Assembly: GCA_003045895.1 (NCBI GenBank)
Contig: PZPC01000054.1
Coordinates: 1-36,142 of the forward strand
Length of the DNA: 36,142 nucleotides
Reading direction: 5' to 3'
Origin: Bacteroidota bacterium
GTDB lineage: Bacteria > Bacteroidota > Bacteroidia > Chitinophagales > Saprospiraceae
A model generated the notes under the pieces. The model was given only the letters and a program-made list of their open reading frames with translations. It had not been told where the DNA came from and did no database searches. The position numbers and the translations under genes were made by a program. Every line of letters begins with the position of its first letter. Position 1 is the stretch's first letter. This document shows positions 7,339 to 14,349 of this stretch, in pieces.

Positions 7339-7752
7339 ATGCGTTTACTTAGCTTTTTTGCCGTAGGCACACTTTTCGGTATCGTCATGACCAAGTCGGA
7401 AGCCATTTCCTGGTTCCGCATTCACGAGATGTTCCGCTTCGAGAGTTTTCATATGTTTGGCATCATCGGCACCGCCGTCGTGCTGGGAGCGCTCCTTATT
7501 GCCCTCATGAAACGGCTCAAAATGAAAACCCTGCGGGACACCTTTGTAACCTATACCCCCATGGACTTACATGTGCCCCGCCACCTGCTGGCGGGCAGCA
7601 TTTTTGGCTTAGGCTGGGCCCTGATGGGTGCCTGCCCCGGCCCCATGTTTGTCCTGTTGGGTCAGGGCTTTGGTATTTTTACGCTGGTCATTCTCAGCGC
7701 CACCCTCGGCACCTATGCCTATGGAGTGATTCAGCATAAGCTACCCCACTAG
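7339..7752 (+). CDS. YeeE/YedE-type sulfur transporter, second subunit (PmpB-like)
   Basis: 137-aa membrane protein, the partner of the preceding gene (24 bp gap). Hydrophobic segments are near residues 1-17, 38-57, 84-100 and 112-133. The cysteine motif is GWALMGACPGPMFVLLGQG with C99, the second signature of the YeeE/YedE family, so the pair C155 (first subunit) and C99 (this one) matches the two central cysteines of single-chain transporters. Role: half of a sulfane-sulfur or thiosulfate permease feeding the rhodanese/dioxygenase enzymes. Its stop codon TAG (7750-7752) lies inside the left arm of the palindromic element at 7748-7918, which suggests that the element inserted at, or evolved with, the gene end. 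Confidence 0.9.
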   Translation: MRLLSFFAVGTLFGIVMTKSEAISWFRIHEMFRFESFHMFGIIGTAVVLGALLIALMKRLKMKTLRDTFVTYTPMDLHVPRHLLAGSIFGLGWALMGACPGPMFVLLGQGFGIFTLVILSATLGTYAYGVIQHKLPH

Positions 7753-7918
7753 TGGTCTGTCAAGTGTTAATTTTCCGGTTGAGTGTGAGCGAATTTTGGG
7801 GCCAATCAAGGCGGGGGTTCCCGCGCATAGCACCGCTACGTAAGGGGTTCTCCAACGCAGAGTGGCCGCAAAAGACGCCACAGGCTACCTGAAGTTTTAG
7901 CCTTGACAGACCACTAGT
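7748..7918. repeat. 171-bp nested palindromic element A
   Basis: Perfect 17-bp terminal inverted repeats (7748-7764 and 7902-7918) enclose an imperfect continuation of the arms, a second pair of arms at 7794-7804 and 7863-7873 (10 of 11 pairs), and a central perfect hairpin 7811-7815/7820-7824. No open reading frame of note. The build resembles a MITE or a structured intergenic repeat. It overlaps the stop codon of the transporter gene and separates it from the porin gene. Confidence 0.75.
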
Positions 7919-7989
7919 CTGTTTACCGGGCCTAATTAGCCAGGAGAAAAAGCGGGGGGTACTTTATTAGGAGCGCTTAAACAACAAAA

Positions 7990-9273
7990 ATGAAACACAC
8001 TTTCCTCCTGCTGCTCTGCTGTTGGCTGACGGGGAGTACCCTCTCCGCACAACAACCGCACAAGCCACTCAACCTCGTACTGCAGCCCACTGCCGCCCTC
8101 CAAATCTGGAGCACGTACACGATGGACCAGGAAGTTTACAACGCTGCGACCCAAGGATACGACGCCGTAGACGACCGCCTCAATTTTCAGCTCCGCCGAT
8201 CGCGCCTGGGCGTCAAAGGAACGGTCGGCGACAACGTGCGTTTCGACCTCACCCTGGCCATCGACCTGGTCGGGCACGACCTGCTGGCCGGCACCGATGC
8301 TGGAGCCAATAACGGCGCTTCGCCCCAGGTACGCCTCTGGAATGCTTTGGTGCAATGGCGCTTGCTGCAGGGCAGCGAAAAACTCAACCTCGTGGCCGGC
8401 TACCAAACCCCGCAGATCGGACGCGAGAGCATCACTTCGGCCTTCCGCACTCCTTCCATGGAAAAAGCCTGGTCCCAGAACTATCTGCGCCGTCACCTGG
8501 TGGGCACGGGGCCCGGCCGTACGGTGGGCATCAACCTGGGTGGCCTTTTTGTGCATAAAGACCGCCACCTCAACTGGGGCTACGACGTGGGGCTGTTCAA
8601 CCCTACTTTCAACAGCAATACGGGCAATTCCGTGGGCAGCCAGTACGCGCCGTTGTGGACGGGCCGCCTGGCCTGCTACCTGGGCGATCCCGAAGCAGAA
8701 AAATACACCACCAGCCATAAGATCAATTACTTTGGCCAACGCCATGGCCTCACCCTCGCCCTGGCCGGCGCCTGGCAGGGAACCACCGATTATTTCAGCC
8801 ACAATGCAGCGCTGGGCGCAGACTTCCTCTGGAATTCGGGGCACCTGAATATCGACGGGGAATGGACCCTCCTGCAACGGCAAAGCCAGGGTACTGACGC
8901 TACTCCCCAGCCCGCCTTTACTACTGCCGTCGGAACCGGCCACCTGCGCATCAGCTACAACCTGAACCTAGCCCACGAACACGTGCTGGAGCCCGTGGTC
9001 ATGGTTTCCCTCCTCGATGGCCCCCTGACCGCTAGAGCACAAACGCAGGCCGAACAGCTCGACACCTTTTCCGGGCAGGAACAAACGCTCACCGTTGGCG
9101 GAAATTTTTACTTCAACCCCGACTTTAAGCTTTCTCTGCAATATACCCACCGCCAGGCCGATGCCGGTGCCGCTGGGGCTGGCGCCACCATCAACAATTA
9201 CTTTTTCCAGCCCGGCGTGGGTGCTATTCACCGTGGCAACTGGCTGGGGCTCGGACTGGTAGCGGTGCTTTAA
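7990..9273 (+). CDS. Outer-membrane porin, OprO/OprP (phosphate-selective) type
   Basis: 427-aa outer-membrane beta-barrel with a signal peptide (MKHTFLLLLCCWLTGSTLSAQ). The mature start carries the typical porin P features: an early strand with RLNFQLRRSRLGVKGTVGDNVRFDLTL split across residues 61-87, then YQTPQIGRESITSAFRTPSMEKAW, the strand-loop pattern of this family, and alternating hydrophobic strands to a C-terminal GLGLVAVL. Such porins pass small anions. Following the sulfur transporter on the same strand, it could admit thiosulfate, sulfite or sulfate, but the 171-bp palindromic element between them may break transcription, and phosphate or other anions are equally possible. No Crp-type operator is seen in front of it. 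Confidence 0.85.
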   Translation: MKHTFLLLLCCWLTGSTLSAQQPHKPLNLVLQPTAALQIWSTYTMDQEVYNAATQGYDAVDDRLNFQLRRSRLGVKGTVGDNVRFDLTLAIDLVGHDLLAGTDAGANNGASPQVRLWNALVQWRLLQGSEKLNLVAGYQTPQIGRESITSAFRTPSMEKAWSQNYLRRHLVGTGPGRTVGINLGGLFVHKDRHLNWGYDVGLFNPTFNSNTGNSVGSQYAPLWTGRLACYLGDPEAEKYTTSHKINYFGQRHGLTLALAGAWQGTTDYFSHNAALGADFLWNSGHLNIDGEWTLLQRQSQGTDATPQPAFTTAVGTGHLRISYNLNLAHEHVLEPVVMVSLLDGPLTARAQTQAEQLDTFSGQEQTLTVGGNFYFNPDFKLSLQYTHRQADAGAAGAGATINNYFFQPGVGAIHRGNWLGLGLVAVL

Positions 9274-9421
9274 GCACATCTTCCGCACCCCCTTTTTCAA
9301 AAATTAGGAATATAAAATCCCGTAAGCTAGCAGGGAAAGGATTGCTTGATTTTCATTTTTAAAGTTGTGTACTCCTTGATCTCCGGTTGGTTAAAGTGCT
9401 AGCCTGGATAGGTAGGGGTAG

Positions 9422-9591
9422 CAGGCATGAAGGGGAAAGTCAGGTTTTTTCATCGGCGTTGTCAATTTGGCGTTAAGAAAATCCTCGCACCGGAGTGACC
9501 GAGAGGCATACTGTATGACCACGCTTTTGGGCGTGGGAGTTTATGCCGAACAACGTAGGGGGGAGGATTTTTAGTCAAATTTACATGCCTG
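9422..9591. repeat. 170-bp nested palindromic element B
   Basis: Four nested arm pairs on one axis: 9422-9429/9584-9591 (CAGGCATG and its complement), 9464-9469/9576-9581, 9478-9486/9563-9571 (AAAATCCTC and complement), and 9505-9510/9542-9547, with a central hairpin 9519-9524/9531-9536. No reading frame of note. Length is nearly that of element A on the other side of the porin gene, but sequence similarity between A and B is weak by eye. Confidence 0.7.
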
Positions 9592-9599
9592 GCTTTTGG

Positions 9600-9625
9600 G
9601 TCACCTTTTGCCACGAAAAGGTGAC
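9600..9625. terminator. Perfect 10-bp hairpin, possible terminator
   Basis: Arms GTCACCTTTT (9600-9609) and its exact complement (9616-9625) around a 6-base loop, between two convergent genes but far from both stops. No long T-run follows. It may be a terminator or part of a repeat family. Confidence 0.45.
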
Positions 9626-9831
9626 GAAAGAAATAGGCGCAATTACCTACTGTGAACTTGGCTACACCCTGCCTGGCGCCTCCGATACTTAAACTCCGCT
9701 ACGGCAGCAGGTGCAGGCTGCTAAAATACCACAATTTTAGTTTTTTTTGTAATGCTCTGATTTAGAGTGTAGAGGTGCGGAAGATAAGTTTAAGAGCCTG
9801 TTTAAAAAATTTGCGTACTGATTTCCACTAA

Positions 9832-12234
9832 CTACCGGGGCTTTATCACCAGGTGCCGCTCACGCACCGAAGAGATCTTCGCTCGGGTATAAAACATGGG
9901 AAAATACTGGTCTTTTGCCCAGCCCGCAAAGAGGTTCCGGTAGTGTGGATCGGCAGGGTCACCAGCCTGGCCGGGGTTGTTGGTTCCCAGGCACTGGTCC
10001 CAGTTGCCGGTATCGATGATCATCCGAAACGACGCACCACTCGACTGGTTGTCGTTGCCGCCGGTACTGTTGACGGTGTAGCTGTTGCCGCCCCGCGGCG
10101 CGGGGCCCACTTCCAGTTGCTCCCTGATTTCGGCTTTAACCGCCGCACCGAAAGGGTGGCGCAAGGTGATGTGTTTGTAGGCGGGTTGTCCGTAATGCCA
10201 CTTGGCCAGATCGGTACCCAACCGCACCTGCAAGGCCTGCACTGCGGCCCGAAAACTCGCCACCAGCACCTCATCCCGCGCCGACAGGGGATCGCTGCCC
10301 CAGCGGCCGTCCGGGACGTAGATCCAGTCGATTATCCGTTTGAGTTGGGGGTTCAGGTATTCCCGGGCCCGCTCGGGCACCATGATGGCTGTTACCGCCC
10401 GCTTCAGTTGCCGTTCCCACTCGTTGTAAATCCCTGCTGCCACCGAATTGGGCGCGAGCTGGTAATCCCAGTTGCGCAAATAGTCCTGGGCCCGGATTAA
10501 GACCGGGTCTTTCAATTCCTGCTTCAGCAGCAGTGGCGTGAGCTGGCGGGCGGGAATAGACAGGTAGTCGGTTTGTAGCCGCGCCATATCGGCCAGGCTG
10601 TGCCGACGCCCCGACAGCAACACTTCCCGCACGCGGTTGCCCCGGTAGGGGTCGGCCCAGGAATAGGCCAGCGCTTCGGGATGGGCGTAGCCCGGTGGCG
10701 TCACGTTTTCGTTGGCCGTAATGATTACCCCTTGTTCGGGATTGTAGACGTGTGGTTTGGCCTGGATCGGCAAATAACCGGCCCATTCGTAGCGGCCGTC
10801 GCCGGGCACGGGCACCAATCCGCTGAAATTGGTTCGGATGGGAGCAATGCCGACGGCCTGCCAGCCGATGTTCCCGGCCCGATCGGCCCAGACCATGTTT
10901 TCGCCCGGAATATGACTGTAGGTGCACGCTTCCCGAAATTCCTCAAAGTTGCGGGCCTGGTTCATCCGCAGGCTCGCCAGATAAGGCGAACCCCCAACTT
11001 CCAGCCAACCACAGCGCAGGGCACAGGCTTGCTGCTTCGCGGTGTTTTCGTACAAAACCGGCCCGTGACGGGTATACTTATGCCGGATGATGACGGCCTC
11101 CTGACCCTTGACGGGAATGGTGTCGGCGATGATGCGCATGTCGTCCCAGCCACCCTGGTACCAGTATTGGTCGGGATTTTCCGGGTTGGTTCGGTACACG
11201 TAGAGGTCTTCCGCATCGGTTTTAAAAACGGTTAGCCCCCAGGCGCCATATTCGTTGTGGCCAATGGAAATACCGGGAATCTCCGGTTCGCCGCCACCGA
11301 TCACGTTCCATCCCGGGCCTATCAGGTGAGCCATGTAGCGCAGCGAGGGCACGGCCTGCGTACGGTGCGGATCGTTGGCCAGGAGGGGGTAGCCGCTTTC
11401 ACTCAGGTCGCCGGTTACCGCCCAGTTGTTCGAGCCAATGGTCCAGTGGTCTTCCTTTGCGGCCGTAGCTTGTGCTTGCGCCTCCGTGGCCGCATAGTAG
11501 CGAAAATCCGCCGCATCGGGATTACGGACGGCAGCGATAAAATCCGCTGGCTGAAAGCGGACAGGTTGCCGGTAGGCCTGGTACCGTTCTAAGATGTTTT
11601 CAAATAACAAGTCCCGATCAATGGCCGGATCCAGGGTCAGGTCTGGATCATTGGGGTGAAACCAGCTCAGCGCTTTCACCTCCTCCGCCCCGAGCAAAGC
11701 AACTGCCCGGGCGATGTCCATTTCTTCTTCGATATTCCCCAGCAGTCCCTGGTGGCGGGAGACGACAATGGCCGGCGTCCAGAAGCCGGGGAGGAAATTC
11801 AACAATTTAAATTCCAACGGCAATTGGTCGGGGTTCGCCCGGACCTCGGCAATATAGGCGTTGACCCCCTGCACAAAAGAGGTGATGATCAGCTTGCCGT
11901 GCGGGTGGTAATGGGCCATTTCCTGTTCCATGTCTCCGCGAAACTGAAACAAGCGGGTACCGATGTCACGCTGCAACTCCCGCGGGCCCAACAGTTCCGC
12001 CACGGTTCCGGTAACTTGCCGGCGCCAGATTTCCAGCTGGAACAGGCGAGTCTGGGCCGCGTTGTAGCCCTGGGCAAAGAACAAATCCGCTTCGGTTTGG
12101 GCGTAAATATGCGGGATACCCCATTGATCGGTAATGATCTCCAGGGGTTCTTCCAGGCCGGTAATCGTCCGTTGCTCCGGTTGAGCCAGGAGCAGTTGGG
12201 GTAAAAAGACCAGTAGTAGGATGAGCTGACGCAT
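9832..12234 (-). CDS. Penicillin acylase family N-terminal-nucleophile amidohydrolase
   Basis: 800-aa secreted enzyme with signal peptide (MRQLILLLVFLPQLLLAQ). It follows the penicillin G acylase / acyl-homoserine-lactone acylase plan: alpha chain about residues 20-265, spacer, then the autocatalytic cleavage site at G267-S268 in TIGSNNWAV; Ser268 becomes the N-terminal nucleophile of the beta chain. Downstream family features are LLANDPHR (288-295), GEPEIPGISIGHNEYGAWG and the GGNSYTVNSTGGNDNQ segment near the C-terminus, which holds the Asn that supports the oxyanion hole. The product is processed in the periplasm to a heterodimer that hydrolyses an amide; in related bacteria members act on beta-lactams, AHL signals or N-acyl lipids, and the substrate cannot be told here. 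It is a single gene divergent from the Crp/Fnr regulator, with 152 bp between start codons. Confidence 0.93.
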   Translation of the reverse strand: MRQLILLLVFLPQLLLAQPEQRTITGLEEPLEIITDQWGIPHIYAQTEADLFFAQGYNAAQTRLFQLEIWRRQVTGTVAELLGPRELQRDIGTRLFQFRGDMEQEMAHYHPHGKLIITSFVQGVNAYIAEVRANPDQLPLEFKLLNFLPGFWTPAIVVSRHQGLLGNIEEEMDIARAVALLGAEEVKALSWFHPNDPDLTLDPAIDRDLLFENILERYQAYRQPVRFQPADFIAAVRNPDAADFRYYAATEAQAQATAAKEDHWTIGSNNWAVTGDLSESGYPLLANDPHRTQAVPSLRYMAHLIGPGWNVIGGGEPEIPGISIGHNEYGAWGLTVFKTDAEDLYVYRTNPENPDQYWYQGGWDDMRIIADTIPVKGQEAVIIRHKYTRHGPVLYENTAKQQACALRCGWLEVGGSPYLASLRMNQARNFEEFREACTYSHIPGENMVWADRAGNIGWQAVGIAPIRTNFSGLVPVPGDGRYEWAGYLPIQAKPHVYNPEQGVIITANENVTPPGYAHPEALAYSWADPYRGNRVREVLLSGRRHSLADMARLQTDYLSIPARQLTPLLLKQELKDPVLIRAQDYLRNWDYQLAPNSVAAGIYNEWERQLKRAVTAIMVPERAREYLNPQLKRIIDWIYVPDGRWGSDPLSARDEVLVASFRAAVQALQVRLGTDLAKWHYGQPAYKHITLRHPFGAAVKAEIREQLEVGPAPRGGNSYTVNSTGGNDNQSSGASFRMIIDTGNWDQCLGTNNPGQAGDPADPHYRNLFAGWAKDQYFPMFYTRAKISSVRERHLVIKPR

Positions 12235-12386
12235 TAGCCGTGTTATTTGATTCCTGGCTAATTTAGGTAAAATTCCGGGTATTTCCCCCCTTGGCTGCGG
12301 CGCGAAAGATGAACGGAGAATAAACCCTTCCCTTGCGGGGTTGTTTTGTTTTATTCACGATCTTCGCTTTCTACAATTTTTCAACT

Positions 12387-13040
12387 ATGACTTTTGAAAC
12401 AGGCGATATCGCCAGCATCCTTCACCAGTATTTTCCCCGCCTGGCCGAGCGGGGTTTGCAGGAAGAAATAGCCCAGGTGGGCAAAATCATGCACTTCCGG
12501 GCGGGCGAAATCATTATGGATTACGGCAGCTACATCAAAATGGTACCCCTGATCATCAAAGGGAGTATCAAAGTGACCCGCGAAGACGATGTCGACGGTC
12601 GGGAGATTTTGCTCTATTTCCTCAGTGCCGGCGACACCTGTTCCATGTCGTTCACCTGCTGTATGACGAACAAGCAAAGCGTTATTCGTACCGAAGCCGT
12701 AGAAGACACCACCATCATCGGCATCCCCATCCAGTACGTCGACCGCTGGATGAGCCAGTACCAGAGCTGGAAAAATTTTATCATGACCAGCTACGACAAC
12801 CGACTCCTGGAGATGGTAAAAGTTATCGATAGCATCGCTTTCAACAACATGGACACCCGCCTGCAAGACTACCTGCTGGCCCGCCAGGCATCCACGGGTT
12901 CGGCGACCATTCAGGCTACCCACCAGGAAATTGCCAACGACCTCAATGCTTCCCGGGAAGCGGTTTCGCGCATGCTCAAAAAAATGGAAAATATGGGCAA
13001 GGTCGAACTCGGGCGCAACCAGGTCCGGATGCTGGGGTGA
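12387..13040 (+). CDS. Crp/Fnr-family regulator with a three-cysteine cluster
   Basis: 217-aa regulator; the frame opens at 12333 but the ATG at 12387 starts the typical N-terminus. Residues 10-115 form the cyclic-nucleotide-binding-like beta roll and about 133-155 the dimer helix. The winged helix has TIQATHQEIANDLNA then SREAVSRML (189-197). Recognition residues R190, E191 and R195 line up with R180, E181 and R185 of E. coli CRP, which read the GTGA core, so the GTGA-N6-TCAC sites at 3836 and 6048 are plausible targets. All three cysteines in the protein are clustered at 85, 91 and 92 (CSMSFTCC), after the DGREILLYFLSAGD segment; the arginine/serine pocket for cAMP is not evident. A thiol switch sensing persulfide, oxidant or a metal is inferred. 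It is divergent from the acylase and convergent with the MFS gene (15 bp). Confidence 0.9.
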   Translation: MTFETGDIASILHQYFPRLAERGLQEEIAQVGKIMHFRAGEIIMDYGSYIKMVPLIIKGSIKVTREDDVDGREILLYFLSAGDTCSMSFTCCMTNKQSVIRTEAVEDTTIIGIPIQYVDRWMSQYQSWKNFIMTSYDNRLLEMVKVIDSIAFNNMDTRLQDYLLARQASTGSATIQATHQEIANDLNASREAVSRMLKKMENMGKVELGRNQVRMLG

Positions 13041-13055
13041 GGGATTGTACTAATC

Positions 13056-14228
13056 TTAATCTGCTTTCCGCCCGTACAAGGCCACCAGACCAAAAACAGG
13101 GCCCAGGGCCAGCACCACGTACAGGAACCGGGGATCAACCGAAATACGCCATACATTAAGCAGCTGGATGCTGATGATGGTGATCGAAAATCCGAGGCAA
13201 TTGACGATCGTCAGCGCGGTACCTTTTATTTCGGCAGCCGTGTTCTGCGCCACCAGCGTGGAAAACAAGGGGGAATCAGCCACCACCACCATGCCCCAAA
13301 AGAGGAGGAATCCCAAAACCAGGAAGACCGAGTCGAGGGCAAAAACCCACGGTGATACGAGGCAACAACAACCAGACAGGAACAGCAGCGTAGCAGCCGT
13401 CCTTCGGGTTCCCCGCCGTTGCGCCCAGTAGCCCCCCAGCACACAAGCCAGGCCACCGATGCCGATAATCAGAAAGGACCACCAGGAAATATTAAGGGAC
13501 ACCTGGGGAAAAGCCGCGGTGTAATTCGCCAGGATGACCGGCACGAAAGCCCAGAAGGCGTACAGTTCCCACATGTGCCCGAAATAACCGAAGGCCGCCG
13601 CCCGAAAAGGGCGGTTCCGGAACACTTTGAAGATCGCCCCCAGATCGAGTTGCTGACTGGGCTTCCGGTACGGTCCGTCGGGCACCAGCAGGAGCAGCAG
13701 CAATCCGCCAGCAGTGGCCAGCCCGGAGGTAATGACGAGCACCAACCGCCAGGGGAAGGCACCCCCTACCCCCCGCAACAGGTGCGGGAAGGCCGTGCCC
13801 ACCACCAAAGCCCCCACCAAATAACCCAACGACTTGCCCAGGCCCCGGTCGTAATAATCCGTAGCGATCTTCATGCCCACCGGGTAGATACCCGCCAGAA
13901 AAAATCCGGTCAGAAAGCGCAAGGCCACTAAACTGGCCAACTGGTGGCCCTCCAGCAGCGGCCCCAGGTTGAACAAGGCGCCCAGCAGCGCGCTGAAAAA
14001 GAAAACCCGGGCTGGCGAAAAACGATCGGCAATGGTCAGCAAGGCAAAAATCAGCGTGCCGCTGATAAAGCCAAACTGGACGGCGGCCGTCAGGTGGCCC
14101 AGTGCGCCGGGCCCCAGGTCGAAGCTGGCCGCCAGTTCCTTCATTACCCCGTTGCTGGCGAACCAGAGGGACGTACAGCAGAATTGAGCAACCACAATAA
14201 CCGGCAGTATGCGTTTGGGTATTTCCAT
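13056..14228 (-). CDS. MFS transporter
   Basis: 390-aa major facilitator with about twelve hydrophobic segments and no signal peptide. The open frame runs on to 14486, but that part is the antisense of bamA; the ATG at 14228 begins MEIPKRILPVIVVAQFCCTSLWFASNG, a normal first helix. Helix 2-3 shows the loop IADRFSPARVFF and helix 4-5 GMKIATDYYDRGLGKSLGYLVGA, typical of the family; WAQRRGTRRTAATLLF marks the loop at the start of the second half. Substrate unknown: the CynX/NimT-like or nitrate/sugar branches are possible. It ends 15 bp from the Crp/Fnr gene end on the opposite strand, and follows bamA after a T-rich hairpin that may end or attenuate transcription. Confidence 0.88.
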   Translation of the reverse strand: MEIPKRILPVIVVAQFCCTSLWFASNGVMKELAASFDLGPGALGHLTAAVQFGFISGTLIFALLTIADRFSPARVFFFSALLGALFNLGPLLEGHQLASLVALRFLTGFFLAGIYPVGMKIATDYYDRGLGKSLGYLVGALVVGTAFPHLLRGVGGAFPWRLVLVITSGLATAGGLLLLLLVPDGPYRKPSQQLDLGAIFKVFRNRPFRAAAFGYFGHMWELYAFWAFVPVILANYTAAFPQVSLNISWWSFLIIGIGGLACVLGGYWAQRRGTRRTAATLLFLSGCCCLVSPWVFALDSVFLVLGFLLFWGMVVVADSPLFSTLVAQNTAAEIKGTALTIVNCLGFSITIISIQLLNVWRISVDPRFLYVVLALGPVFGLVALYGRKAD

Positions 14229-14259
14229 GTTGGTTTTTATTTGCACCAATTCCCTCCAC

Positions 14260-14323
14260 AAAAAAAGGTTTGCCGCGTATCCAAAGTCACCATTCCGGCG
14301 CCTAAGCGATACAGGGCAAACCT
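14260..14323 (-). terminator. Large hairpin plus T-run between bamA and the MFS gene
   Basis: Read on the minus strand: a 9-bp perfect outer stem (14315-14323 with 14266-14274), an internal loop, a 5-bp GTATC/GATAC stem and a small inner hairpin, followed directly by about seven T residues. This is an intrinsic terminator after bamA, with an unusually complex interior. An imperfect -7 element (TGACTTTG, 14282-14289) lies inside it, so it could also be the promoter or leader of the MFS gene, whose ATG is 32 bp further on. Confidence 0.7.
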
Positions 14324-14349
14324 CCTGATTCTTTAACTCTTTCCGTCCT

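Larger units (their letters stand above)
9274..9831. other. 558-bp intergenic region with structured repeats
   Basis: Convergent gene ends (porin on plus, penicillin acylase on minus) leave 558 bp with no gene. It holds the palindromic element B (9422-9591), a perfect 10-bp hairpin (9600-9625), and an AT-rich tail near 9730-9830 containing GAGCCTGTTTAAAAAATT, which resembles an insertion-sequence end, though no transposase is present. Confidence 0.6.

Noticed and set aside
9780-9830. Insertion-sequence end near GAGCCTGTTTAAAAAATT
   Set aside because: No transposase, no matching second end and no target duplication were found in the window.
14266-14323. tRNA-like fold or known riboswitch in the bamA-MFS gap
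   Set aside because: Length and stem order do not fit a tRNA and no known riboswitch core is recognised; a T-run directly after the stem fits a terminator better.
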